DNA of 64,000 nucleotides from Gammaproteobacteria bacterium (GTDB lineage Bacteria > Pseudomonadota > Gammaproteobacteria > SZUA-140), in NCBI GenBank assembly GCA_016712635.1, contig JADJQS010000001.1, positions 470,001 through 534,000 of the forward strand. Reading direction: 5' to 3'. The number at the start of each line of letters is the position of its first letter. Within the stretch, counting starts at the first letter, position 1. The notes beneath the pieces were generated by a model, which searched no databases, was not told the DNA's origin, and saw only the letters and a program-made list of their open reading frames with translations. Positions 6,927 to 16,309 of the stretch are shown here, piece by piece. Position numbers and translations under genes: made by a program.

Positions 6927-9257
6927 ATGAGCCTCAATCTCGACGAATATCGCGCGAACCTCGCCCAGTCGGCGCCCGAACTGGCCGCCACCCTCGACGG
7001 CATCTTCCACGAGGCAGCGCGCGTGATGTCGCCCGCCGGCCTCAGAACCTACCTCGACGGCGCGCGCGGACTTGCCGGGCTCGGCCGCGGGACCGACCTT
7101 GTCATCTCCTATCTGGAAGAGATGCCGGCGGTGGTGCAGGAGTGCGGCGAGGATGTCATCCCGGACTGCATCAACGCGGCCCTCAAACTCTCCTCGATGA
7201 CCTCGGGCGAGGTCATCGCGCTGCTGTTTTCGAGCCTGCCGACGGCTGCGCAACGGCTCGGTGATCCCGAACTTCTGCGCAGCTATCTCAACCTGATCCA
7301 CCAGCTTTCCGCCAAGGCCCCGCGCGGACTGCGCCCGCTGCTCAAGCACATCGACGAACTGCTCTCGAAACTGACCCTCAGCGGTCTGCGGCGCTGGGCC
7401 AACTTTGGCGCGCAGGCCTACCGGCAGGACCTGAACAAGCTGGTCGATTATTTCAGCCTGGCGACCGAGGACAGCCGCGCCGTCCTGCAGCAGGAACGGC
7501 GCGGCACGTTGTTCATCGACAGCCAGCGCAAGCTGAACTTCTATCTGCGCGCGCTGTGGGGCCGCGATTTCCAGCTGCGGCCGACGGCGGCGGACCACGC
7601 CGATTTCCGCCCCTACATCGAGGCGCGCATGCTGCACCTGCCCGACGCCGTCGACGACCTGGCCGGCGTGGGCGGGCTCGAACTGTACCGCGCGACCGCC
7701 GCGCACATGGCGGCGCACATCTGCTATACCGACCGGCCGCTGAGCGCAGAACAGCTCAGCCCCGCGCAGATGTTCTTCATCGGCCTGCTGGAGGATGCGC
7801 GCGTGGAATACTGCGCGGCACGGGAATTCCCCGGGCTGCGCAAACTGTGGCGCGCGTTGCATGTCGCCCGGCCCGACCAGCCCGCCGAGCATCCGGCCCT
7901 GAACGACCTGGAACGGCTGGCCCTCTGCCTGCTCGACGCCGACGCTCGCACCGGTGACGCCGGACTCGACGCGCTGGCGGCGCGTTTTCACGCAGAGATC
8001 GAAACACGGCGGCGCGATGCGCGCCTCTCATGGGATTTCGGCCTTGAGCTGTATCACCTGTTTGCTGAGCGCCGGTCGGTCCCCGCACTGCGCATCCTCC
8101 AGGCCATCCGCATACCGTACCGCGACGACAACCGGCACTGCTGGAGTTTCGAGGAATTCGCCTGGTCGGACGTCGAACGCCTCGCGGCTGCGCAGCGCCA
8201 GGTGCGGCGCAGGGTCTCGATCATGGAGATGGTCAACGAGGTCGATTGCGAGCTGGCGGGCGACGACGCCCAGGAGATCTGGACCCTCGCAAGCGAATTC
8301 TTCCGTGATGGCGATCCCGAGGGCGTCAGCATGAACGAGCTGGAAGGCAAGGAGCCGGTCTCCGACCCCTTTCACTATCACGAATGGGATTACCAGGTGC
8401 AGCTGCACCGCCCCAACTGGGCCACCGTCTACGAGCGGCGCCCGCCCGCGGGCGACCCGGCGAGCGTCGAGCAGATCCTGCGCGAGCACAAACCGGTCGC
8501 CGCCCGCATCCGCCAGATCGTCGATCTGCTCCGTCCCGCCGGCGTGACCCGCCAGCGCAAACTCGAGGACGGCGACGAGATCGACGTCAACGCGGCGGTC
8601 GAGGCGATGGTCAACCTGCGCCTCGGCCTGTCGCCCGACCCGCGCATCACCCTGCGCAACGTGCTCAACACGCGTGACCTCTGCGTGCTGCTCCTGCTCG
8701 ACCTGTCGGAATCGACCAACGAGCTGGTGGCGGACTCCGGCAAGTCGGTACTGTCGCTGACACGCGAGGCCTGCACGCTGATGGCCACCGCCATCGAAGG
8801 CATCGGCGATCCGTTCGCGGTGCACGGCTTTGCCTCGGACGGACGCCACGACGTGCGCTATTTCCGCGTCAAGGATTTCAACCAGCCGTTCGATGACGCG
8901 GCCAAGGGCCGGATCGCGGGCATGCACGGCGGACTATCCACGCGCATGGGCGCAGCCCTGCGCCATGCCGCCCGCCACCTGATGCAGCAGCCGCAACGGC
9001 GCAAGCTGGTACTGCTGGTCACCGACGGCGAACCCGCCGACGTCGACGAACGCGATCCGCAATATCTGCGCTACGACGCCAGGAAGGCGGTCGAAGAACT
9101 GCATACCCGCGGCATCGTCACCTACTGCCTGTCACTCGATCCGCAGGCCGACGGCTACGTCCGGCGCATCTTCGGCGAAACCAACTACACCGTCATCGAC
9201 CACGTGCAGCGTCTGCCCGAAAGATTACCCGTACTGTTCGCAAGCCTGACCCGCTGA
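6927..9257 (+). CDS. cbbO: RuBisCO activase adaptor CbbO (von Willebrand factor A domain)
   Basis: CbbO forms one copy per CbbQ hexamer and uses its C-terminal VWA domain to dock on RuBisCO, so that CbbQ can remodel inhibited active sites. The 776-residue protein has a long helical N-terminal region and a VWA domain from about residue 585, with the MIDAS motif LDLSES (DxSxS type) and VTDGEPAD near residue 697. The length fits CbbO/NorD-type proteins. It is translated 32 bases after cbbQ and is the last gene of the locus. NorD is the nearest alternative family, but the RuBisCO context favours CbbO. Confidence 0.95.
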   Translation: MSLNLDEYRANLAQSAPELAATLDGIFHEAARVMSPAGLRTYLDGARGLAGLGRGTDLVISYLEEMPAVVQECGEDVIPDCINAALKLSSMTSGEVIALLFSSLPTAAQRLGDPELLRSYLNLIHQLSAKAPRGLRPLLKHIDELLSKLTLSGLRRWANFGAQAYRQDLNKLVDYFSLATEDSRAVLQQERRGTLFIDSQRKLNFYLRALWGRDFQLRPTAADHADFRPYIEARMLHLPDAVDDLAGVGGLELYRATAAHMAAHICYTDRPLSAEQLSPAQMFFIGLLEDARVEYCAAREFPGLRKLWRALHVARPDQPAEHPALNDLERLALCLLDADARTGDAGLDALAARFHAEIETRRRDARLSWDFGLELYHLFAERRSVPALRILQAIRIPYRDDNRHCWSFEEFAWSDVERLAAAQRQVRRRVSIMEMVNEVDCELAGDDAQEIWTLASEFFRDGDPEGVSMNELEGKEPVSDPFHYHEWDYQVQLHRPNWATVYERRPPAGDPASVEQILREHKPVAARIRQIVDLLRPAGVTRQRKLEDGDEIDVNAAVEAMVNLRLGLSPDPRITLRNVLNTRDLCVLLLLDLSESTNELVADSGKSVLSLTREACTLMATAIEGIGDPFAVHGFASDGRHDVRYFRVKDFNQPFDDAAKGRIAGMHGGLSTRMGAALRHAARHLMQQPQRRKLVLLVTDGEPADVDERDPQYLRYDARKAVEELHTRGIVTYCLSLDPQADGYVRRIFGETNYTVIDHVQRLPERLPVLFASLTR

Positions 9258-9391
9258 ACGCGGGAAGCTGTCATCAGCCGGGGTTTGCTGCTAGACTCGC
9301 CGAAGGTTTCGTCCTTCATCGCGCAGGATCCGGCACCGCCCAGGGATCGGCAGGTGCGGACCTGCGCAAACCACCCGCTTACCGGACCGGC

Positions 9392-10624
9392 ATGAACTCT
9401 AGCGAATCCCGCCCTGCTGCGGACAGCGAGCCGCTCTATACGCTCGAACACGGCGGCGCCCGCATCACCCTGCTCGGGACCGCGCACATCTCGCGCGCCA
9501 GCGCGGAAAAGGTCCGCGCGCTGATCGAGACCGGCGCGTACGACGCCGTGGCGATCGAGCTGTGTCCCAGCAGGCATAATGCCATCGTAAATCCTGACGC
9601 ACTTGCCAAGATGGACCTCTTCGAGGTGATCCGCACGCGCAAGGTCCTCATGGTAACGGCGAACCTCGCGCTCGGCGCCTTCCAGCAGCGCATGGCGGAA
9701 CAGCTCGACATCACGCCCGGCGCGGAGATGCGCATGGCGATCGACTGCGCCCGCGCAATCCACCTGCCCGTGCTGCTGATCGACCGTGAAATCGCGGTAA
9801 CCCTCAAGCGCTGCTACCACGGCGTCTCCTGGTGGCAGCGCATCCATCTGCTGGCCGGCCTCATCGCCAGCGTCCTCGTTCACCGCAAGGTCACCGAGGA
9901 CGAGATCGAGCGCCTCAAGGAAGGCGACATGCTGGAATCGGCCTTCACCCAATTCTCCGAACAGGCGCGTGGGCTGTACCACGGGTTGATCGACGAGCGC
10001 GACCGTTACATGTCGGCGCGGCTGATCAACGCGGCCGACCGCGGCGACTGCCGCAACATTCTCGCCGTGGTGGGCGCGGGACACCTGAAGGGCATCCGCC
10101 GTTACCTGCAGGAATACCGGGATAAGCCCCCGCCGGAAACGCTCTCCGGGATCATCGCAAAGCTGGACGAGATGCCCGCGCCGAGCCGCTGGCCGGCGCT
10201 GGTCTCCTGGCTCGTGGTCGCGCTGATCCTCGGCGGCTTCATCGTCGGCTTCACGCACGGCGCGGAAATCGGCTGGGGCATGGTCACCGACTGGATCGTG
10301 ATCACCGGAGGACTCGCGGCGCTCGGCACCGTGCTCGCCGGCGGCCATCCGGTCACCGTGATTGGCGCGTTCCTGGCCGCGCCGCTGACGACGCTGAATC
10401 CGCTCATCGGCGTGGGCATGATCACGGCGGCGGTCGAGGCCTGGCTGCGGCGGCCGAGCATCGGTGATTTCTCGCGCCTGCGCGCGGATGTTTCCCGCCT
10501 GAAGGGATGGTGGGGCAACCGCGTCGCGCGTACCTTGCTGGTGTTCCTGTTCAGTACGCTCGGGGCTGCCTCGGGGACCTATCTGGCCGGCGCGCTGATC
10601 ATCCGCCAGCTCGCGCAGCAGTAG
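9392..10624 (+). CDS. TraB-family membrane protein
   Basis: A 410-residue protein of the TraB / PrgY / GumN superfamily, whose prokaryotic members were first linked to pheromone shutdown in enterococci; a metal-dependent peptidase-like activity has been proposed. Family signatures are LLGTAHISRASAEKV near residue 27, VAIELCPSRHNAI near 52, LLIDREIAVTLKR near 128, and VVGAGHLKGI near 226. The C-terminal third has at least three hydrophobic membrane segments (VSWLVVALILGGFIVGF, ITGGLAALGTVLAGGH, LLVFLFSTLGAASGTYL). It follows cbbO by 134 bases. The function in this organism is unknown. Confidence 0.88.
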   Translation: MNSSESRPAADSEPLYTLEHGGARITLLGTAHISRASAEKVRALIETGAYDAVAIELCPSRHNAIVNPDALAKMDLFEVIRTRKVLMVTANLALGAFQQRMAEQLDITPGAEMRMAIDCARAIHLPVLLIDREIAVTLKRCYHGVSWWQRIHLLAGLIASVLVHRKVTEDEIERLKEGDMLESAFTQFSEQARGLYHGLIDERDRYMSARLINAADRGDCRNILAVVGAGHLKGIRRYLQEYRDKPPPETLSGIIAKLDEMPAPSRWPALVSWLVVALILGGFIVGFTHGAEIGWGMVTDWIVITGGLAALGTVLAGGHPVTVIGAFLAAPLTTLNPLIGVGMITAAVEAWLRRPSIGDFSRLRADVSRLKGWWGNRVARTLLVFLFSTLGAASGTYLAGALIIRQLAQQ

Positions 10625-10637
10625 GCACGGCTGCGGC

Positions 10638-11459
10638 TCAGTCCACGTAGGGGCCGTTCTGGCGGATCGGCTCCCCATGCGGGCGCCCGAAGCAGAACAT
10701 CAGCAGGCTTTCCTGCCACGCCTCCACATGGACGCTGCCGGGGTTTTCCATGAAGCAGGCCTCGCCGGCATCGAGTCCGCGACCGTTCACAGCGGCGGCA
10801 CCATCAGCCACATACACGAAACCGCGGTAATCCGCCGGGATCTGGCCGCGATAGACGGCACCGGGTTCGAGATGCACCGCGAGGTACTCGACGGGGGTAT
10901 GCAGCCGCAGAGGGGACGCCTTGCCAACAATCTCGACCTCGTGCCCGCCGGTGAAGCGGCGCACGGGAAACATATCGGCGTCGACCTGCTGGTAGTCCGG
11001 CGCGATGGCCTTGAGCCGTTGCGGAAGATTGATCCAGAGCTGGATGCCGCGGATCGTGCCGCGGCCCACCGGCAGCTCGGAATGCGCGATGCCCGCGCCG
11101 GCGGTGAAACGCTGGGCCCCTCCCGCGACGACTGTCGAGCTGTTGCCCAGATTGTCCTCGTGGCGCATCGCCCCCGTGAAGAGATAGGTGACCGCCTCGA
11201 ACCCGCGATGGGAATGCTCGGGGAATCCCGTCTCCGGGCTGATGGCGAAATGGTCCCAGAACACGAAGGGATCGTAATTGAGCCAGCCGGGCACCGGCAT
11301 CAGGCGCTGCACATCGACGCCCGCCCCTTCCTTCATTTCGACTGCGCGCCGCATCGTCATCGGCACCTGCGCAGGCGCCCCCCCGGCGCGCGCACCCGGC
11401 GCGGCGGCCGCCCCGCCCTGCCCGCCTCCCGCGCCTTCCGGCCTGCCGTCCCAGCTCAT
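10638..11459 (-). CDS. pirin family protein
   Basis: Pirins are bicupin iron proteins; bacterial members act as quercetin dioxygenases or as redox-linked protein partners. The 273-residue product has the conserved first cupin (DPFVFWDHF, GFPEHSHRGFEAVTYLFTG, RHEDNLGNSS) with the metal-binding histidines, then MTAGAGIAHSE-like FTAGAGIAHSELP and IRGIQLWINLP. The first roughly 33 residues are low-complexity Gly/Ala, so translation could begin later at MRRAVEM. The ATG at 11459 overlaps the stop of the doxX-like gene by four bases (ATGA), implying translational coupling. Confidence 0.92.
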   Translation of the reverse strand: MSWDGRPEGAGGGQGGAAAAPGARAGGAPAQVPMTMRRAVEMKEGAGVDVQRLMPVPGWLNYDPFVFWDHFAISPETGFPEHSHRGFEAVTYLFTGAMRHEDNLGNSSTVVAGGAQRFTAGAGIAHSELPVGRGTIRGIQLWINLPQRLKAIAPDYQQVDADMFPVRRFTGGHEVEIVGKASPLRLHTPVEYLAVHLEPGAVYRGQIPADYRGFVYVADGAAAVNGRGLDAGEACFMENPGSVHVEAWQESLLMFCFGRPHGEPIRQNGPYVD

Positions 11460-11830
11460 ACGCGGCGGACGTCCAGGGCATAGGCGCCGGCGCCATGCGC
11501 CGCGATGAACAGCAGGCCGCCCGCTATGCTGAGATTCTTCATGAACATGATCATCTGTGTCCCGTCCGAAAAATTGGTATGGAAAAATACCGCGCTCAGC
11601 AGGCAGAACAGCGCGAGCCCAGCCGCAGCCCAGCGCGTCTGCCAGCCCACGATCAGGGCGAGGGCCCCGCCTACCTCGGCCAGGATCACCAGCGGCAGCA
11701 GCATGCCCGGAACGCCCATCGACTCCATATAGCCCTGGGTGCCGGCATAGTTCCCGATCTTCTGCACCCCGGCCAGCAAAAAGATATGCGCGACCAAGAC
11801 CCGACCCGCAAGATACATGAACTTTTCCAT
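11456..11830 (-). CDS. DoxX family membrane protein
   Basis: A 124-residue integral membrane protein of the DoxX/DoxD family, small four-helix proteins linked to quinone-dependent or thiosulfate redox chemistry and oxidative stress. Hydrophobic segments lie at residues 5-22, 44-62, 68-86 and 98-114. The pattern GRVLVAHIFLLAGVQKI then LLPLVILAEVGGALALIVGW is typical. It is the first gene of a two-gene operon with the pirin gene, overlapping it by four bases. DoxX-pirin neighbours are common in Proteobacteria. The substrate is not predictable. Confidence 0.9.
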   Translation of the reverse strand: MEKFMYLAGRVLVAHIFLLAGVQKIGNYAGTQGYMESMGVPGMLLPLVILAEVGGALALIVGWQTRWAAAGLALFCLLSAVFFHTNFSDGTQMIMFMKNLSIAGGLLFIAAHGAGAYALDVRRV

Positions 11831-12021
11831 GGTAACCTCCGTCTGTATCGGCGCTGTGATATCGTGGCTTAATTATCCACGCTTTGCGCCGGGATGGCAG
11901 CGAATTTCACCGGACACCGGCATCCTGACCCGCGTGGCGCTACCTGGCCTTCGAAGGTACTCCGGTGGCCGGCCAAACCAGGCCTCATACCCATATGAAC
12001 GTTATCGGAATTTGGTGACAG

Positions 12022-12774
12022 ATGAAGCTGCTCGCGCTCCCGGCGGGATTCCTGCTGATACTTCTGACCCACGCAGCGCCAGCGCTGGCCGCTTGCGACA
12101 CCCCCCCTGCCCGGGATGTTATCTGGATAAACTGCGACAAGAAAGGCGCCGATCTCAGCGATGCCGATCTTCGCGGCGCAATCCTCACCCGCACCAACCT
12201 GGAGGGTGCAAACCTGAGCCGGGCGCGCTTGTCCGGCGCCGATTTCAACTTCGCCAATCTGCGTGCGGCGCGCCTGGCAGACGCCCGGCTCGACAAGGCG
12301 CGCTTCGTCAGTGCCGACCTGACCGGCGCGGATCTCTCCGGCGCCATACTGGACGGCAGCTCCTTCGACCGGGCGGTCCTGACAGGCGCCACCCTCGACC
12401 GCAGCCGGCTGCGCGCGGCCACCTTCTATCAGGCCGATCTGAGCGACGCCACGCTGCGCGGCGCCGAACTGCAGAAGGCCAACCTCAGCCAGGCCGACCT
12501 CAGCGGCGCGGATCTCACCGCCGCGGACCTCACCGGCGCCTCCCTGGAACAGGCGTCCATGGAGGATGCGCGGCTGGTGAAGGCCGTGCTGCGAGGCGCG
12601 AACCTGGAGAAGGCGGACCTGTTGGGCGCCGACCTCAGCGAGGCCGATCTCAGCGGCGCCAACCTCGTCAACGTGGAGCTGTCCAGGGCGCGGATCGAGG
12701 GCGCGGTGCTGGACGACGCCCAATGGATCAACCGGCGCCGCTGCCGTCCCGGCTCGATCGGCGAGTGCCGCTGA
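12022..12774 (+). CDS. Exported pentapeptide-repeat protein
   Basis: The 250-residue protein starts with a Sec signal peptide (MKLLALPAGFLLILLTHAAPALA, cleavage after ALA near residue 23). About 30 tandem A(D/N)LxX repeats follow, residues 43-235, for example GADLSDADLRGAIL and GANLEKADLLGADLSEADL. These form a right-handed quadrilateral beta-helix. Two cysteines (25 and 38) near the N-terminus and one at each of two positions near the C-terminus could stabilise the ends. Some cytosolic pentapeptide proteins mimic DNA and protect gyrase, but export makes that role unlikely here. It stands alone, divergent from the doxX gene. Confidence 0.88.
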   Translation: MKLLALPAGFLLILLTHAAPALAACDTPPARDVIWINCDKKGADLSDADLRGAILTRTNLEGANLSRARLSGADFNFANLRAARLADARLDKARFVSADLTGADLSGAILDGSSFDRAVLTGATLDRSRLRAATFYQADLSDATLRGAELQKANLSQADLSGADLTAADLTGASLEQASMEDARLVKAVLRGANLEKADLLGADLSEADLSGANLVNVELSRARIEGAVLDDAQWINRRRCRPGSIGECR

Positions 12775-12780
12775 GCGCGC

Positions 12781-13926
12781 TCAGGCTAGCACGGGCGGCA
12801 ACTGCGCGGTCAGACTCTGTTTCTCGGCAACCGCCGCGCCGGTGAGGGCGAAGCCGAGCAGTGCGCCGTCCGGCGCGATGAACCGCGCCCGCACCCCGCC
12901 CTCGACGGCCTCCTCCCGCCATTCCCCCGCCGCATCCGCCGGGGCGGGCGACACCACAACCGGACAGGACGGCGTCTTGACCAGCACCGGCATCGCCGGA
13001 TAGCTGACCGGCGTCGGTTCGCCGCACAGCGTACGCGCGAGCGCGCGGGCGCCGTGCATGATCGGCATCACGAACGGCAACACCCGTCCTTCGACCTCCG
13101 CGCAATCGCCGAGGGCATATACGTCCGCGGCGCTCGTCCGCAGGCAGCGGTCGACCACGATGCCGCGCCGGACCGCGAGACCGGCCGCGCTTGCCAGCAC
13201 GGTATCCGGCCGCAAACCGATCGACGAGAGGACGAGGTCCGCCTCGAGTATCGAATCGTCGGCCAGCGCGATCGCCCATGCGCCGCCCTGACGGGTGATG
13301 GAACGCACCGTCGTGCCCAGCCGCCAGGCTACGCCGGCGTCCTCGAGCGCGGCCCGGAACGCGGCGCCCGCGCGCGGCGGCAGCAGCCGTCCGAGCGGGG
13401 TCGAGTCCGGGCCGACGACCGTCACCCGCTTGCCCGCGCTGCGCAGATCGTCGGCGAACTCGCAGCCGATCAGACCGGGACCGATCACGGCGACGCGTTC
13501 CGCGCGCGCGACAGCGGCCCGATAGCGTGCGTAGTCGTCCAGTGAGTTCACCATGAACACGGTATCTGATGCATCACCTTCGGCGGACAGCACGATCTGG
13601 CGCGCCCCGACCGCAAGTACCAGGCGGGAGTACGGGATGCGCGCACCATCCACCTCGATCGAACGACCGGCAGCATCGATGGCGGCAACCTCCGTGCCGG
13701 TGCGAATCACCGCATTGAGCTGTTCCGCCATGCGCGCGGCATCCGCGCTGGCGAGCCGGCCAGGGGACATGTCATGCGCGAGCGCATTGGAAAGCATCGG
13801 CTTGGAATAAAATTCACCGCCGTCCCGCGTGAACATCATCACCGGGGTCGTCGTGTCGAGCTTCCTGAATTCCCGTGCGAGCGTGTAGCCGGCGAGGCCG
13901 GTCCCGACGATGATGACAGGATTCAT
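12781..13926 (-). CDS. FAD-dependent NAD(P)H oxidoreductase, rubredoxin reductase-like
   Basis: A 381-residue pyridine-nucleotide-disulfide-type flavoprotein that probably passes electrons from NAD(P)H to a small redox carrier. The N-terminal FAD-binding Rossmann motif is VIIVGTGLAGYTLAREF (residues 4-20), the NAD-binding motif is VAVIGPGLIGCEFADDL near residue 146, and the second FAD motif is DVYALGDCAEVEG near residue 268. No redox-active CxxC is visible, so it resembles rubredoxin/ferredoxin reductases of the AlkT type rather than thioredoxin reductase. No rubredoxin gene is adjacent. It converges on the pentapeptide gene. Confidence 0.87.
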   Translation of the reverse strand: MNPVIIVGTGLAGYTLAREFRKLDTTTPVMMFTRDGGEFYSKPMLSNALAHDMSPGRLASADAARMAEQLNAVIRTGTEVAAIDAAGRSIEVDGARIPYSRLVLAVGARQIVLSAEGDASDTVFMVNSLDDYARYRAAVARAERVAVIGPGLIGCEFADDLRSAGKRVTVVGPDSTPLGRLLPPRAGAAFRAALEDAGVAWRLGTTVRSITRQGGAWAIALADDSILEADLVLSSIGLRPDTVLASAAGLAVRRGIVVDRCLRTSAADVYALGDCAEVEGRVLPFVMPIMHGARALARTLCGEPTPVSYPAMPVLVKTPSCPVVVSPAPADAAGEWREEAVEGGVRARFIAPDGALLGFALTGAAVAEKQSLTAQLPPVLA

Positions 13927-14181
13927 GGCCGGTAGCGCGCCGGGATCCGTGGCCGGTTCACGCCGGAATTCGCCATCTGCTGTAACCGTGCTGCCTTCAT
14001 GCCCGAGCGTTAGATGTTATACTTGGCCGTCATCCGCGCGTCACGGCCTTTCCGAAGCCGCCAGTATATCCGGTTTCCCGACGCATTAACCCGGACAATC
14101 GCGCCCGGCGGAGCAGCGAGGTCCGGACCCTGGTCCGCGCGGCTGCCGCCACTCAACATCCGCAAGCTGAAAACAGGCAAC

Positions 14182-14925
14182 ATGAGTCATTGGATTCAAG
14201 GACACGTGGTCGGAAAACGCCACTGGACGGACGAGCTGTATTCTCTCCGCATCGATGCCCCTGTCGAACCATTCCGCGCCGGCCAGTTCACCCGTCTCGC
14301 ACTCGACATCGACGGCGAGCGGGTCGGGCGACCCTATTCCTACGTCAATGCCCCGGACGAACGCCCGCTCGAGTTCTATTTCATCACCATCCCGCACGGA
14401 CCGCTCACCGACCGCCTGCGCCAGCTGCGCATCGGCGACCCGATCTGGGTGAGCGCGCGTGCGGGGGGATTCTTCACGCTGGCCTCCGTTCCCGATGCGC
14501 GTCACCTGTGGCTGTTCGCCAGCGGGACGGCACTCGGCGTGTTCCTGTCACAGCTCAAGACGGAGGAGCCCTGGCGGCGTTTTGCCAGAGTCGTACTCGT
14601 GCATGGCGTGCGCACCGCCGACGAGCTCACCTACCGGGACGATATCGCGCGTTTCGCCGAGAACCGCGGCGAGCAATTCGTCTACATCCCGTTTGTCAGC
14701 CGCGAGGAAACCGACTTCGCCCTGCGCGGCCGCATTCCCGAAGCCATCCGCGATGGCCGGCTCGAGCAGCGCGCGGGAATCCGCCTTGACGCAGCGACCT
14801 GCCAGGTCATGATCTGCGGCAATCCCGATATGGTGCGCGACACCACCGCGGTGCTCGAGGATCGCGGCTTCAGGAAGAATCGCCGCACCGAGCCCGGGCA
14901 GGTCACCACCGAGAACTACTGGTAG
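14182..14925 (+). CDS. fpr: ferredoxin/flavodoxin--NADP+ reductase
   Basis: A 247-residue cytosolic flavoenzyme exchanging electrons between NADPH and ferredoxin or flavodoxin. FAD-binding residues are in VGRPYSYVNAPDE (RxYS motif, about residue 50), followed by LEFYFITIPHGPLTDRL. The NADP half shows LWLFASGTALGVFLSQL near residue 110, VLVHGVRTADELTYRDDI, and CQVMICGNPDMVRDT. The C-terminal ending TTENYW is typical of the bacterial Fpr subclass. I chose the ATG at 14182; an upstream extension is Arg/Pro-rich and unlike the family. The next gene starts 10 bases after the stop. Confidence 0.93.
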   Translation: MSHWIQGHVVGKRHWTDELYSLRIDAPVEPFRAGQFTRLALDIDGERVGRPYSYVNAPDERPLEFYFITIPHGPLTDRLRQLRIGDPIWVSARAGGFFTLASVPDARHLWLFASGTALGVFLSQLKTEEPWRRFARVVLVHGVRTADELTYRDDIARFAENRGEQFVYIPFVSREETDFALRGRIPEAIRDGRLEQRAGIRLDAATCQVMICGNPDMVRDTTAVLEDRGFRKNRRTEPGQVTTENYW

Positions 14926-14935
14926 ACTGTCACGC

Positions 14936-15244
14936 ATGAACATCACGCAGGAAGGCGGTTACATCGGCATCGATCACGATGACTTCGGCGGGATGAGTCC
15001 CGCCGGCACCATCATCCGGGACGCCCGCGTTTTTGGTCTTCTGCCCGACCATGAGACCTGCGCCGGCTGGTCGCCCGCGCAGATGCAGCAGCTCTATGAC
15101 CGGGTGTATGTCGCCTGGGAACCCTACGGCCACCTCGTCAGCCAGCTGCCGCCGGAACTGGCGGCACGCCACGAGCATATACATGGCGCGGCCATCGCGC
15201 ATGCGCGGGCGCACGGCTGGACCCCGCTGATGGAAGACGATTGA
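14936..15244 (+). CDS. Uncharacterised 102-residue protein downstream of fpr
   Basis: I do not recognise the family. The product is an acidic, His- and Trp-containing soluble protein of 102 residues, with no signal peptide or membrane segment. Notable parts are DHDDFGGMSPAGTIIRDARV near the N-terminus, a DHETCAGWSP segment and a histidine-rich stretch (ARHEHIHGAAIAHARAHG). It begins 10 bases after the fpr stop and is probably co-transcribed, so a role in redox metabolism or metal binding is conceivable but unsupported. Codon use matches the neighbours. Confidence 0.65.
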   Translation: MNITQEGGYIGIDHDDFGGMSPAGTIIRDARVFGLLPDHETCAGWSPAQMQQLYDRVYVAWEPYGHLVSQLPPELAARHEHIHGAAIAHARAHGWTPLMEDD

Positions 15245-15299
15245 CCCGCGGGCACGGTGGTTGCGCTACAATTGCCCGGGTGTCCACGGATCACCCTGC

Positions 15300-15659
15300 A
15301 TGACATCGATCACACCACCCCGTGACGACGCAGGCCGCCTGCGGCCTGCCGACGCAACCCGGGTCGACAAGACCCGTCGCAGCGCGCCGAAGCCGGCCCC
15401 GCGCGCCGTCCGCGGACGCGCGGACGAGGTGGCGCGGGACCGGGACACTCCGCCGCTGCAACGCACGCGCGGCCCGGAGCGCCGGGTGCAGGAACGCCGG
15501 CGGCGCCGCGAGGGCGTCCTGCTCGACACGCGCAGCGCAATCGGTAACCGGCGCCGCGGCGCGCGGCGCGGAGAGGATCTCAGTTCACCCCGGCGCCGCG
15601 CAGACGACACGGACGACCCGCCCGGCGGCGCGGTGCTGGGCGATGATGTCCGCGCCTGA
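15300..15659 (+). CDS. Arginine-rich hypothetical protein (119 residues)
   Basis: An open frame for a highly basic, low-complexity protein with repeated Arg clusters (RRVQERRRRREG, GNRRRGARRG) separated by a short hydrophobic VLLDTRSA. It has acidic ends and no membrane segment. The pattern of an RERR/RR-rich core around LLDTR resembles small disordered proteins seen in other Gammaproteobacteria, but I cannot name a family. The ATG at 15300 follows a TACAAT-like -10 at about 15266. GC-rich DNA often gives spurious Arg-rich frames, so the call is tentative. Confidence 0.4.
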   Translation: MTSITPPRDDAGRLRPADATRVDKTRRSAPKPAPRAVRGRADEVARDRDTPPLQRTRGPERRVQERRRRREGVLLDTRSAIGNRRRGARRGEDLSSPRRRADDTDDPPGGAVLGDDVRA

Positions 15660-15757
15660 GGCCTCAGGACAGATCACGCGGCGGCATCCGTGCCGGCCAC
15701 CGCGCTGACCCGAAAACAATCCGCGCCAGATCCGCGAGGGCAAACCTGGAATACGCC

Positions 15758-16297
15758 ATGAATGCAACGACCCTGCTTACACCCCGCACCCTCAACCTGC
15801 TCGGCTTCGCTGCCTGCGCGGGCCTGATGGCTGCGGCGCTCGTGCTGCAGTACGTCGCAGGGCTGGAACCCTGCCCCCTGTGCATACTGCAGCGGGTGGC
15901 CGTCATGCTCCTCGGCGCGGTGCTTCTGCTCGCCGCACTGCACAACCCGGGCGCCGTCGGGCGCCGCATCTATGCCGCCTTCTCGCTGGTGATCTCGGTC
16001 GCCGGCGCCGCCGTCGCGGGACGCCACGTCTGGCTGCAGCACCTGCCCCCGGATGAGGTGCCACCGTGCGGCCCTGCGATGGACTACATCCTGGATACCT
16101 TCCCTCTCTCCAAGGCCCTCGGCATCATCCTGCGCGGTTCCGGAGACTGCGCCGCACTCGACTGGACCTGGCTCGGACTGAGCATACCGGGCTGGACTCT
16201 GGTGGCGTTCGTCGGATTCAGCGCGCTTGCGCTTGTGCTGCTGGCATACCGCTTCCCCGCGCCCGGCGGACTGCGCTTCAGCACGCGGATGCGCTGA
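15758..16297 (+). CDS. dsbB: disulfide bond formation protein B, DsbB
   Basis: DsbB is the inner-membrane quinone reductase that reoxidises periplasmic DsbA. The 179-residue protein has four membrane helices, the first periplasmic loop with the CPLC motif (Cys39-Cys42) and the second loop with Cys104 and Cys131. These are the two redox pairs expected for DsbB. It faces mlaA, with only 12 bases between the convergent stops. No dsbA gene lies nearby. Length and topology are normal. Confidence 0.96.
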   Translation: MNATTLLTPRTLNLLGFAACAGLMAAALVLQYVAGLEPCPLCILQRVAVMLLGAVLLLAALHNPGAVGRRIYAAFSLVISVAGAAVAGRHVWLQHLPPDEVPPCGPAMDYILDTFPLSKALGIILRGSGDCAALDWTWLGLSIPGWTLVAFVGFSALALVLLAYRFPAPGGLRFSTRMR

Positions 16298-16309
16298 AGC
16301 GGCGGCGGA

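Noticed and set aside
4045..9257. Carboxysome genes linked to RuBisCO
   Set aside because: No csoS or ccm genes lie in the locus; cbbQ and cbbO with cbbR indicate the non-carboxysomal form IA type.
9185..10678. A 497-codon minus-strand frame opposite the TraB-family gene
   Set aside because: It is antisense to a gene with clear family motifs, has no ribosome binding site and gives a composition typical of GC-rich mirror frames.
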